Shown: one piece after another, positions 18,605 through 26,536 of the stretch | Layout of the letters: every line of letters starts with the position of its first letter | Numbering within the stretch: position 1 is the stretch's first letter | Assembly: GCA_003224085.1 (NCBI GenBank) | Contig: QHYK01000115.1 | Span: forward strand, 1-64,000 | Origin: Acidobacteriota bacterium | GTDB taxonomy: Bacteria > Acidobacteriota > Terriglobia > Acidiferrales > UBA7541 | DNA: 64,000 nucleotides | Direction: 5' to 3' | Translations under genes and position numbers: made by a program | Notes under the pieces: model-generated | Databases searched by the model: none | What the model saw: the letters and a program-made list of their open reading frames with translations, nothing else | Told to the model about the DNA's origin: nothing

Positions 18605-19051
18605 ATGGACAGAAACTGGAAACTTCTTGATCTGAGTGCGCTTGCTCTAAGACTGGCGCTCGCGGCATCATTTTTGTCGGCCGTCGCCGATCGTTTTGGA
18701 ATATGGGGAAAGTCTGGAGAACCGCGTGTGTCGTGGGGCGACTTTGCGCACTTTGTCGTCTATACGGAACGACTGACATCGATTGTGCCGCTGCCTCTGG
18801 GCCCATCAATGGCCTGGATAGCAACTGTTGCTGAAATCGTGCTTGCATTGGCTCTCCTGGTGGGTTGGCAGACGCGCACAGCGGCGTTTCTGAGCGGTTC
18901 GCTGCTGCTGCTTTTTGGGCTAGCGATGGCGTTCGCGCTCGGCATCAAAGCACCGCTCGACTTCTCCGTATTTTCCGCGGCGACAGGTGCTTTCCTTCTG
19001 TCAGGGCTAGATCGTTACAAACTTAGCCTCGACGATAGGAAAAACAGCTGA
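18605..19051 (+). CDS. DoxX-family membrane protein
   Basis: The product of about 148 residues has four predicted membrane segments (ALALRLALAASFLSAVADRF; MAWIATVAEIVLALALLVG; AAFLSGSLLLLFGLAMAFA; SVFSAATGAFLLSGL), the DoxX plan. Members are linked to thiosulfate:quinone oxidoreductase or sulfur and redox homeostasis, but most are uncharacterised. The ATG at 18605 has a GGAG about 10 nt upstream. It follows the PQQ dehydrogenase and the truncated hydrolase in the same direction. Confidence 0.75.
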   Translation: MDRNWKLLDLSALALRLALAASFLSAVADRFGIWGKSGEPRVSWGDFAHFVVYTERLTSIVPLPLGPSMAWIATVAEIVLALALLVGWQTRTAAFLSGSLLLLFGLAMAFALGIKAPLDFSVFSAATGAFLLSGLDRYKLSLDDRKNS

Positions 19052-19183
19052 TGACTGGTCGTACCGCAATGTCGACGCAGGCTGCAAACGCGATTCCTGT
19101 TTACGAAAAAGTTCCCACTCAGCAACGAATACCGAAACAAATCCTCGTGCTTTGAATGCTGATAGCAAACTTGCTGAAATGTG

Positions 19184-20656
19184 ATGCGAAAAAGTCCGAA
19201 GACCTGCTGCGACTTCCGAATCCCAAACAGGGTACTCAGCTTGCTCTGGGTTGTAGGTCTCCTTCTGCCTGCTGCTTTCGGGCAGGCAATTGACTCGCAT
19301 CAGACAACTGTGGCTGACTTCGAGCGTCCGGTCTATGTACCGCTTGATAGAAGCCAAGAGGATTGGAGTTTTCTGAAGGACCCAGAATTGCGCATAGATC
19401 CTTGGGACCCACTCAAGTACATTGCTTTGCGTAACGCTCCAGGTTGGTACCTTACGCTGGCTGGAGAAGAACGCTCCTTTTATGAACGCTATCGCAATTA
19501 CAACTGGGGTGCCGGCCCGCAAGACGGCAATGGATACTATCTCAATCGTTTTCTTGGCAGCGCTGATTTTCACCTGGGCTCCTCAACACGCTTCTTCTTC
19601 GAGCTAAAGAGCGGTCTTGAATTCGGACGGGCTGATGGCCCGAGGCCAGTTCAAGACGAGGACAAGCTGGATATAAATCAGCTATTTATAGAATTCCAGC
19701 TACCGTCACGCGGCGATCGTCCGCGCGCAAGCCTCAAGATTGGACGACAAAATCTTCAGTACGGGGAAGGAACCTTGTTGGATGTGCGCGATCTGAATGT
19801 GCGTCAATCGTTCGACGGAATCAAACTGATCTTGAGGCCGAAGGACTGGCAGGTAGATCTATTCGCTATGCGCCCGGCGTTAAGCAATCCCGGGCTCTTC
19901 GATGATTACCCGGATCATACGCAGACGCTTTGGGGTGTTTACGGCGTGACTTCGAAGCACCTGCCCCGATTCATCCGCCAGTTGGACGCCTATTACTTGA
20001 GTCTTGATCGAAAAATCGCACGATTTGCTCAGGGCAGCGGAAGAGATCAACGGCATACAGTAGGATCTCTGATACACGCGGGGAAGGGCAATTTCTCCTA
20101 CGCGGGGGAAGTCGATCTTCAATTTGGCAAATTTGGCAGCGGCAACATTCTTGCCTGGAAATATGCCCAATGGCTCTCTTACTCATTCTCCCATCTCAAA
20201 TTTCGACCGGTTCCAAGTTTGCTTTTTGGAATTTCAAGCGGAGACACGAATCCCGCTAATCCCGATCTTCAGACTTTCTATCCATTGTTCCCAAAGGGCC
20301 TTTATTACGGCTTCATCGATGACAGCGGTTCTCTGAATGCTATAGTTTTGCACGGACAAATCGCTTTGCAGCTTTCAAAGAAAATTTCGTTAGCCCCTGA
20401 TAATTTCTTCTTTTGGCGGCAACGTACGACTGACGGACTGTACTCTCACCCTGGAGTTCTGTTACGAAGCGGCCTGGCTTCTCAAGAGAAATACGTCGGA
20501 GCCCTGCAGGATATTGCGATTACTTGGACAGTTGATCGCCACACGACAGTTCAGTTGATTGGCGCGTACTACGAAGCCGGAGCCTTTCTGCGAGAAACTT
20601 CTCCGCCGGGAAGGAACACGGCGTATGTATCTGGAAAAGTGATTTACAGGTTCTGA
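19184..20656 (+). CDS. Alginate-export-type outer-membrane porin
   Basis: The product of about 490 residues starts with a signal peptide (VLSLLWVVGLLLPAAFGQ), continues as a long beta-barrel rich in alternating aromatic strands, and ends in Phe (VSGKVIYRF). The GRADGPRPVQDEDKLDINQLF and KIGRQNLQYGEGTLLDVRDLNVRQSF segments fit the alginate_exp porin family, used for export or for uptake of organic substrates. The start could be GTG 19181 or ATG 19184. Its last 60 bp are duplicated at 22747 as the beginning of promoter cassette copy 3. Confidence 0.85.
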   Translation: MRKSPKTCCDFRIPNRVLSLLWVVGLLLPAAFGQAIDSHQTTVADFERPVYVPLDRSQEDWSFLKDPELRIDPWDPLKYIALRNAPGWYLTLAGEERSFYERYRNYNWGAGPQDGNGYYLNRFLGSADFHLGSSTRFFFELKSGLEFGRADGPRPVQDEDKLDINQLFIEFQLPSRGDRPRASLKIGRQNLQYGEGTLLDVRDLNVRQSFDGIKLILRPKDWQVDLFAMRPALSNPGLFDDYPDHTQTLWGVYGVTSKHLPRFIRQLDAYYLSLDRKIARFAQGSGRDQRHTVGSLIHAGKGNFSYAGEVDLQFGKFGSGNILAWKYAQWLSYSFSHLKFRPVPSLLFGISSGDTNPANPDLQTFYPLFPKGLYYGFIDDSGSLNAIVLHGQIALQLSKKISLAPDNFFFWRQRTTDGLYSHPGVLLRSGLASQEKYVGALQDIAITWTVDRHTTVQLIGAYYEAGAFLRETSPPGRNTAYVSGKVIYRF

Positions 20657-20803
20657 CAGTTCCTGTAGCGAATCTCACGTGATCCGCTGGGGTCTGCCCA
20701 AGGGCTCAGCAATAAAAATCCGGCTACTCCGATGATTTCAGCGAAGATGAGCGACTGGATTCGTAAAAGCCACTTCCAACTCAGCTAGGCCATTTCCGAG
20801 GAC

Positions 20804-20835
20804 TGGTGAAATCGCAATTTTCGCCAATTTCACCA
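20804..20835. promoter_or_regulatory. Inverted repeat, probable activator-binding site (copy 2)
   Basis: Same TGGTGAAAT / ATTTCACCA arms and 14-bp spacer as at 14754, about 54 bp before the -24 element. Confidence 0.65.
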
Positions 20836-20888
20836 AATCCACAGGCAGCTTTCCGCCCTTCTCTTCTGCCTTTTCAATCTCTTGCGGA

Positions 20889-20904
20889 TGGTCCGCCTCT
20901 TGCA
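20889..20904 (+). promoter_or_regulatory. Sigma-54 promoter, copy 2
   Basis: TGGTCCGCCTCTTGCA, identical to the element at 14839. It would start transcription about 75 nt before ATG 20990. Confidence 0.75.
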
Positions 20905-20989
20905 CCTGGAGTTGCTGAGAGAACGTTACGTGCCCTCTCGAAACCGACGACTCAATTATGTTCTCGGTTCTCAGAAAGGCGTGATCAAC

Positions 20990-22138
20990 ATGCTCACTAG
21001 CATCGTTGGCGCACGACTAAGCTGCCACTTTGCCAAGGGCTGGGTCTTCGAACCTGCCATCGAAATGGGCACGGCATCGACTGGCACTTCGGCCAATCGC
21101 TCGCCATTCAAACGGGCTGAATTCGGATCTCTGATCCGCATGGCGGTTTTCGCACTCTCTATCGCGGCTGGCATCGCTACGGCCTCTCCAGTCTTTGCAG
21201 GTACAGAACGCGGATCACAGAACATGGCAGATACTTCGGATGCAGCGCTGGCCTCCTCACTTCCCGGCGATTTCAGGAACGGCTATGCCGAAGTGAACGG
21301 CACGCGCATCCACTATGTCGAGGGTGGCAAAGGCACGCCCGTGGTCCTGCTGCCGGGCTGGCCCGAGACTTGGTGGGAGTTCCATAAGATCATGCCGGAA
21401 CTGGCGAAGCGCCACAGTGTGATCGCGGTTGATCTTCGCGGAATGGGAGGTTCTGCCAAACCGGGGTTGGGCTACGACAAGAAGAACATGGCCAAGGATA
21501 TTCACGAGCTGACCCAAGCGCTCGGGTACAAGCAGGTCAACATCGCCGGACACGATATCGGAGCAATGGTCGCCTACAGCTTCGCTGCTAACTATCCGGA
21601 TGCGACGCTCAAAATCTGCCTGATCGATGTTGCGCACCCCGAAGAAAGTCTCTACACACTGTCGCTGCTCCCGCCACCCGGGCATGCGGTCCGCGGAACC
21701 GGGGAATCAACCCATCCGGTCTATCTCTGGTGGTTCGCTTTCAATCAACTGCCGGATCTTCCGCAACAACTGCTGGCTGGGAAGTCCAGGTTACTGATCG
21801 ACTGGCTCTTCGATTCTCAACTGCGAAATCCCGCTGCGATCTCGGAGCGTGATCGTGCGATCTACGCCGCCGCGTACTCGCAGCCGGATGCGATCCGCGC
21901 TGGAAACGCCTGGTATCAGACGTTTGGACAGGACATCATTGACGCCAAACACTACGGCCAGATAGCAACGCCAGTTCTAGCCTTGGCCGGTGAGCGTAAT
22001 TACCCTTATCTGCGCGAGCTTCTTCCGACACAGGCTTCAGATGTGCGCGTCGTAAAGGTCAACTCCAGTAGCCACTATGTCCCCGAGGACCAACCCGAGG
22101 CCGTTGTGCGAGAGCTTCTCGGATTCTTTAAGTCATAG
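20990..22138 (+). CDS. Alpha/beta-hydrolase (epoxide hydrolase/haloalkane dehalogenase type) with chimeric N-terminus
   Basis: The core (about residue 95 onward) is a complete alpha/beta-hydrolase: oxyanion segment LLPGWPETWWEF, strand and turn IAVDLRGMGGS, nucleophile elbow GHDIGAM with Asp as in epoxide hydrolases and dehalogenases, and the histidine in SSSHYVPEDQPE. A secretion signal (MAVFALSIAAGIATASPVFA) precedes it. The first ~24 residues (MLTSIVGARLSCHFAKGW...) are not part of the hydrolase. They are the duplicated N-terminus of the decarboxylase-like gene at 23142, brought in by the cassette. Translation may start at 20990 or at an internal Met nearer the signal peptide. Confidence 0.85.
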   Translation: MLTSIVGARLSCHFAKGWVFEPAIEMGTASTGTSANRSPFKRAEFGSLIRMAVFALSIAAGIATASPVFAGTERGSQNMADTSDAALASSLPGDFRNGYAEVNGTRIHYVEGGKGTPVVLLPGWPETWWEFHKIMPELAKRHSVIAVDLRGMGGSAKPGLGYDKKNMAKDIHELTQALGYKQVNIAGHDIGAMVAYSFAANYPDATLKICLIDVAHPEESLYTLSLLPPPGHAVRGTGESTHPVYLWWFAFNQLPDLPQQLLAGKSRLLIDWLFDSQLRNPAAISERDRAIYAAAYSQPDAIRAGNAWYQTFGQDIIDAKHYGQIATPVLALAGERNYPYLRELLPTQASDVRVVKVNSSSHYVPEDQPEAVVRELLGFFKS

Positions 22139-22164
22139 GGCTTAGTGTGAGCTGCCAATCAAGT

Positions 22165-22193
22165 GAGAAGACCCCACCTGATGGGGTCTTCTC
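22165..22193 (+). terminator. Strong hairpin after the alpha/beta-hydrolase gene
   Basis: GAGAAGACCCCA, CCTGA, TGGGGTCTTCTC form a perfect 12-bp stem 26 nt after the hydrolase stop. A T-rich run is lacking, but the position and stability fit a transcription terminator. Confidence 0.7.
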
Positions 22194-22484
22194 CCAATCA
22201 TTCACAAATTCCAGTTTACCAGTCACCGCAATCCATTTCTTGGCCTCCACAATCGGGCCGCGACTGTGCCGCCGTCCCGCGAACGTCCGGTATGGGTCGA
22301 AACCTGCCGCTCGATCCGCAGGTCACCATGGGAAGGCAGGCAATCTCGACGGAGGGATTTGCGCTGATCCTGCAGTTCCAGTCCGCGTCCGGGTGATGTA
22401 GTCTTGCGTCGCTGAAAAGCGGCGCCGCCAGGTGTCTCACCACCGACCGACGCCTAACCAAAACGAGCCCCAAGGAGGCCCGAA

Positions 22485-22700
22485 ATGGCTACCCCCGATT
22501 CTAGCGGGGTGCAGCGGCGGCGTGTCCGTTTGGACGGCAACGGCCCGCGCACTCATCCGTCCCCAAAACCACCGCGCAAGCCGGCCCGTAAACCGTCCGC
22601 GTGGAAATCCGGTCCCCGTGGTCGCGACCTGCACAATCCGCTCACCGATATCACCCGGCGCCTCGAGGTTTCAGCGCCGTCGCCGTTACCGCCGAAGTAG
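22485..22700 (+). CDS. Small Pro/Arg-rich hypothetical protein
   Basis: A strong AAGGAGG lies 7 nt before ATG 22485, and the 71-residue product is basic and rich in Pro, Arg, Lys and Ser (KPPRKPARKPSAWKSGPRGR). The low-complexity sequence is probably disordered, and I recognise no family. It sits between the hydrolase terminator and promoter cassette copy 3. The ribosome binding site is the best reason to believe it is translated. Confidence 0.45.
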   Translation: MATPDSSGVQRRRVRLDGNGPRTHPSPKPPRKPARKPSAWKSGPRGRDLHNPLTDITRRLEVSAPSPLPPK

Positions 22701-22953
22701 CACTCAGAGCGCAGAACTGCGAACAAGACGCCGACATCGCCCTATGACTTCTCCCCCGGGAAGGAACACGGCGTATGTATCTGGAAAAGTGACGTACAGG
22801 TTCCGACAGTTCTTGCGGTGAATCGCACGTGATCCCCTGGCGTCTGCCCAAGGGCTCAGCAATAAAAATCCGGCTACTCCGTTGATCTCAGAGAAGATGA
22901 GCGACTGGATTCGTAAAAGCCTCTTCCAACTCAGCTAGGCCTTTTCTGAGAAC

Positions 22954-22985
22954 TGGTGAAATCGCAATTTCCACCAATTTCACCA
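22954..22985. promoter_or_regulatory. Inverted repeat, probable activator-binding site (copy 3)
   Basis: The TGGTGAAAT / ATTTCACCA arms are identical to the other copies, while the spacer has changed (TTTCCACCA instead of TTTTCGCCA). Conservation of arms against a drifting spacer supports a protein-binding role. Confidence 0.65.
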
Positions 22986-23039
22986 AATCCACAAGCAGCT
23001 TTCCGCCCTTGTTCTTCTGCCTTTTCAATCTCTTGCGAA

Positions 23040-23055
23040 TGGTCCGCCTCTTGCA
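23040..23055 (+). promoter_or_regulatory. Sigma-54 promoter, copy 3
   Basis: TGGTCCGCCTCTTGCA, identical to the elements at 14839 and 20889, lies about 87 nt before ATG 23142. Confidence 0.75.
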
Positions 23056-23141
23056 CCTGGAGTTGCTGAGAGAACGTTACGTGCCGTCTTGAAACCGACG
23101 ACTCAATTATGTTCTCGGATCGCTGAAAGGAGTTACCTAAC

Positions 23142-23549
23142 ATGCTCAATACCATCCTTGGCGCACGACTAAGCTGGCACTTTGCCAACGGCTGGGTCTT
23201 CGAACCTGCCATCGTCGGGCCCGACATCGTCGACTACACCCTGAAAGCGGGGCCACACGCTGGACGGCATGCCATCCAGCACTTCTACTATCAGCGGGTA
23301 GCTCCGGGAGTCGAGACCACGGTCTGGTACGAAGAAAGTGGCGCGCTCGTCCATATTACCTGGTACTTAGAGACACAAACGGTGCACCGCTTCGCTGCTC
23401 TTCCTGCGTGGCTGGCCGAAGATATGACCGTTTATAAGGGTGACAACCAAGACCCCGCGTTCATCGAGAAAATCAAAAAGCTTATTTCGCAGCGGCAAGA
23501 TTATCCCCGGCACATCCTAAACGATGAGGGCTATTTCAAAGTGATCTGA
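23142..23549 (+). CDS. Phenolic-acid-decarboxylase-like (calycin-fold) protein
   Basis: The 135-residue product resembles phenolic acid decarboxylases in length and order of features: an N-terminal HFANGWVFEPAI strand, IVDYTLKAGPHAGRH, a central VETTVWYEESGALVHITWY stretch, and a tail around DPAFIEKIKKLISQRQDYP. Those enzymes remove CO2 from hydroxycinnamic acids without a cofactor; a MoaF-like or other calycin relative is possible. Catalytic residues cannot be confirmed by eye. It sits directly behind sigma-54 promoter copy 3 and ahead of an aldehyde dehydrogenase gene, which fits aromatic acid turnover. Confidence 0.65.
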   Translation: MLNTILGARLSWHFANGWVFEPAIVGPDIVDYTLKAGPHAGRHAIQHFYYQRVAPGVETTVWYEESGALVHITWYLETQTVHRFAALPAWLAEDMTVYKGDNQDPAFIEKIKKLISQRQDYPRHILNDEGYFKVI

Positions 23550-23691
23550 TCGTCCCATGCCGGGAAGCTTGGCAAGGCGATTTCTAATTCTTGTGACTAC
23601 ATCTTCTTCTGCAGAGTTATAGGTCGTAATTACCAGCTAAATATTTTAGCTCAAATTCTATACGCCACAGAAAGCGGATAGGAGGCTTCAA

Positions 23692-25053
23692 ATGAATTTC
23701 GAATCACGCAATCCGGCGACGGGTGAACTACTGGGCGTCCATCCGGAGCACGATAAAGCAGAGACCGACAAGCGCTTGCAGCGCGCTTGGGACGGCTGGC
23801 GACGGTGGTCCCGCACTCCATTGCGGGAGCGAATCGCTTTCCTCACTCGGCTCGCCGAGCTGCTGGAGGAGCGGGTCGAGACCTATGGCCGCCTAATCAC
23901 CGCCGAGATGGGCAAGCCGCTCGCGGACTCCATTTTCGAGATCAAGAAATCTGCTTGGGCCGCCCGCCACCTCGCCGAAACAGGGGAGGCTTATCTCAAA
24001 CCACAGTCCGTCGCAGGCCTACCGGCAGAGATCGTGTATGAATCGTTAGGGCCGATCTTCTCTGTTCAGCCGTGGAACGTACCCTTCTGGCAGGTGCTGC
24101 GCTTCTTCAACACCACAGCCTTGGTCGGTAATACCGCGCTCATCAAGCACGCCGAATCAGTCCAAGGATGCGCCGAGGCGCTGGAGACGCTGGTGCGCGA
24201 TGCCGGTGGCCCCGAAGGACTCTATGTCAACCTTGCAATCCCGGTTGAGGCGTGTGCGGCCGTCATCGCCGATCCGCGTGTGCGGGCCGCCACCGTCACC
24301 GGCAGCGTCCGCGCCGGCCGCGCCGTTGCGGAGGAAGCGGCCCGAGCCGGAAAGAGAGTGGTGCTGGAACTCGGCGGTTCCGATCCTTTCATTGTTCTGG
24401 AGGACGCCGATCTTGCGAAAGCCGTGCAGCTCGCCGTGACGTCGCGGTACTTCAACAACAGCGAGGGTTGCATTTGCGCCAAGCGGTTCCTGGTGGCGGA
24501 GTCTCTGTTTGACGACTTCACCAAAGCGTTTGTCGAACAATCCAAGGCGCTTCCCATGGGCGATCCCATGAAGGAAGGCATCAAGGTCGGCCCACTGGCC
24601 CTCGCCCGTGCCCGAAAGAACCTCCATCGCCAGGTGCTCGACGCGGTAAAGGCTGGAGCGCGCATTCTCACTGGCGGTGAGATCCCCGCCGGCCCCGGCA
24701 ATTTCTACCCGCCGACTGTGCTTGTGGGGCTGCCGCCCGAGGTGGCGATAGCCAAGGAAGAATTCTTTGGTCCCGTGGCTATGATTTTCCCCTTCAAGAC
24801 CGAGGAAGAGGCGATTCACCTCGCCAATATCACTGACTTCGGTCTCAGCGCTGCGGTCTGGAGCCGTGACCTCGTCAAGGCCCGTCGCGTTGCCGGCGAG
24901 ATCGAATCTGGAATGGTATTTATCAATGATTTCACCCGCTCCGATCCCCGCGCACCATTCGGAGGCTTCAAGGCTTCAGGGTATGGGCGCGAACTTGGCG
25001 TTCCCGGCGCACGGGAACTTACCAACCCAAAACTGATCTGGCGGGGTGCCTGA
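23692..25053 (+). CDS. NAD(P)-dependent aldehyde dehydrogenase (succinate-semialdehyde type)
   Basis: The 453-residue product is a full-length aldehyde dehydrogenase. The nucleotide-binding part includes VQPWNVPFWQVLR and VTGSVRAGRAVAEEAARAG, the general base Glu is in VVLELGGSDPF (near residue 226), and the catalytic Cys is in NNSEGCICAKR (near 259). The C-terminus APFGGFKASGYGRELG is typical. The length and the start ESRNPATGELLG resemble the SSADH (GabD-like) group, though the substrate is not certain. AGGAGG precedes the ATG. Confidence 0.9.
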   Translation: MNFESRNPATGELLGVHPEHDKAETDKRLQRAWDGWRRWSRTPLRERIAFLTRLAELLEERVETYGRLITAEMGKPLADSIFEIKKSAWAARHLAETGEAYLKPQSVAGLPAEIVYESLGPIFSVQPWNVPFWQVLRFFNTTALVGNTALIKHAESVQGCAEALETLVRDAGGPEGLYVNLAIPVEACAAVIADPRVRAATVTGSVRAGRAVAEEAARAGKRVVLELGGSDPFIVLEDADLAKAVQLAVTSRYFNNSEGCICAKRFLVAESLFDDFTKAFVEQSKALPMGDPMKEGIKVGPLALARARKNLHRQVLDAVKAGARILTGGEIPAGPGNFYPPTVLVGLPPEVAIAKEEFFGPVAMIFPFKTEEEAIHLANITDFGLSAAVWSRDLVKARRVAGEIESGMVFINDFTRSDPRAPFGGFKASGYGRELGVPGARELTNPKLIWRGA

Positions 25054-25166
25054 AGAAGTACGCGCCGAATACCAACTGACACGCTCGAAGTCGACCCGGT
25101 GAATGATTCGTCGTCACGGGCCGAGAAGCAATGTCTTCGGAAATGCGAACAGGGAGGAGCAACACT

Positions 25167-25826
25167 ATGCCAGTAGAACTCATGAGTGCGATCGACGAAG
25201 CGAATGCGACGAGCTCTTCTGCCAATCGTCTGGTTGCGGACGAAGATGCATCGCTGGTTGCTGCCGCGAAAGCCAGGGACACTCGCGCATTTGGGCTGCT
25301 GGTCGAACGGAACGAGCGAAAACTTTTTTCAATGGCTCAGCGCATAACCCGCAATCGGGAAGACGCCGAAGATGTCGTGCAGCAGAGCTTCCAAAAAGCG
25401 TTCATTCACTTGAAGAAGTTTGAGGGCGAATCTCTATTTTCCACCTGGTTGACACGAATCGCCATCAACGAGGCACTTATGTTGTTGCGCAGGAAGCGTG
25501 GATCGCATGAGGTGCCGATCGAAGAATCAAGCACGAAGACCGAAAGTGCGCTGCGGCTGGATTTTCTGGACTCGGCCCCAAACCCCGAAGATAGGTGCTT
25601 AGATCGGGAACAGGAGGAAATTCTGTCCGCAGCTTTGAATAAGTTGCGGCCAGGAATACGGAAAGCAATCGAGCTGCGGGAACTTGGCGAGCTATCCACA
25701 GCAGAGACTGCTCTAGTCATGGGTCTCTCAGTCGCGGCAGTAAAAGGCCGGGTGTTCTACGGGCGCAGGAAATTGCGCGAGACATTAAGGCAAAGCCCGA
25801 AGGTAGATAGGAGAGACAACAAATGA
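25167..25826 (+). CDS. ECF-type RNA polymerase sigma factor
   Basis: The product from ATG 25167 (AGGGAGGAG 8 nt upstream) is about 219 residues. It has a sigma-70 region 2 (LVAAAKARDTRAFGLLVERN, then DAEDVVQQSFQKAF and FSTWLTRIAINEALMLLRRK) and a region 4 helix-turn-helix (LRPGIRKAIELRELGELS, then LSVAAVKGRVFYGRRKL). No anti-sigma gene adjoins it. Instead its stop overlaps the start of an FMN reductase gene as ATGA, so the reductase may be part of its signal circuit or simply its target. Confidence 0.9.
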   Translation: MPVELMSAIDEANATSSSANRLVADEDASLVAAAKARDTRAFGLLVERNERKLFSMAQRITRNREDAEDVVQQSFQKAFIHLKKFEGESLFSTWLTRIAINEALMLLRRKRGSHEVPIEESSTKTESALRLDFLDSAPNPEDRCLDREQEEILSAALNKLRPGIRKAIELRELGELSTAETALVMGLSVAAVKGRVFYGRRKLRETLRQSPKVDRRDNK

Positions 25827-26446
25827 GCAGCCACGTCCGTATTCTTGGCATCGCTGGAAGTCTCCGTCGCGGTTCTTACAATCAGGCTGCGCTCCGCGCG
25901 GCCAAATTACTTGTCCCGGAGAATGGTGAGATCGACATCTTTCAGCTTGATGGTATTCCGATGTTCAATGAGGATGACGAGAAGCGCCCACCATCATCAG
26001 TGCTGGAACTGAAGAAGCGCATTCGCCGCGCCGATGCTCTTCTGATCGTAACGCCCGAATACAACTACTCCATCCCTGGAGTCTTGAAGAACGCGATCGA
26101 TTGGGCCTGTCGGCCCTATGGGGACAGCGCCTGGTCTGGGAAAGCAGCGGCGATCATGGGTGCGTCTCTCGGCGCAATCGGAACCGCTCGGGCCCAAAGC
26201 CATCTGCGGCAAATCCTTGCAGCTCTCAACTTGTTTACCCTGAATCAGCCTGAGGTTGTTATCGCGGATGCTGCACACCGATTCGATGAGAACAGCAATC
26301 TGACCCATGAGCCGACTAAACAATTGATCCGGGAACTGCTAAAGAATTTGGTGGACTGGACCCGCCGAATTTCGCCTGCACCGGAGAGTACCTCAGCATC
26401 CAGTGCAACTGCGCGGCATCCGCTTAGCGGCGACGTGCCCGCGTGA
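25823..26446 (+). CDS. NADPH-dependent FMN reductase (chromate/quinone/azo reductase family)
   Basis: The 207-residue product has the flavodoxin-like signature GIAGSLRRGSYNQAALR for FMN phosphate binding and TPEYNYSIPGVLKNAIDWACRP, which is diagnostic of the ChrR/YieF-type family. These enzymes reduce quinones, chromate or azo dyes by two electrons. The start overlaps the ECF sigma gene by 4 nt, so translation is coupled. A C-terminal tail rich in Ser/Ala/Thr extends past the family core. Confidence 0.9.
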   Translation: MSSHVRILGIAGSLRRGSYNQAALRAAKLLVPENGEIDIFQLDGIPMFNEDDEKRPPSSVLELKKRIRRADALLIVTPEYNYSIPGVLKNAIDWACRPYGDSAWSGKAAAIMGASLGAIGTARAQSHLRQILAALNLFTLNQPEVVIADAAHRFDENSNLTHEPTKQLIRELLKNLVDWTRRISPAPESTSASSATARHPLSGDVPA

Positions 26447-26536
26447 TCCCGGCTGGAGTGAGAGCTTGCTGTGCTCGGCCGCGTGAAAGGTACCGTAGGT
26501 CGTTACGACAGAGTCTCAACTGAGGAGGAAAGTTCG

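Larger units (their letters stand above)
20597..21062. repeat. Promoter cassette repeat, copy 2 (466 bp, extended)
   Basis: The segment matches 22747-23214 over its whole length. It runs from the 3' end of the porin gene, through the tail of the activator-gene 3' end, the inverted repeat and the sigma-54 promoter, into the first ~24 codons of the following gene. Its second half matches copy 1 at 14706-14938. Confidence 0.85.
22747..23214. repeat. Promoter cassette repeat, copy 3 (468 bp, extended)
   Basis: The segment repeats 20597-21062, including a 3' fragment of the porin gene that has no function here, the regulatory sites, and the start of the downstream gene. The downstream gene appears native in this copy, since the shared N-terminus continues smoothly into the decarboxylase-like domain. 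Confidence 0.85.

Noticed and set aside
22163-22396. Open frame after the alpha/beta-hydrolase
   Set aside because: It starts inside a strong terminator hairpin and resembles no protein family.
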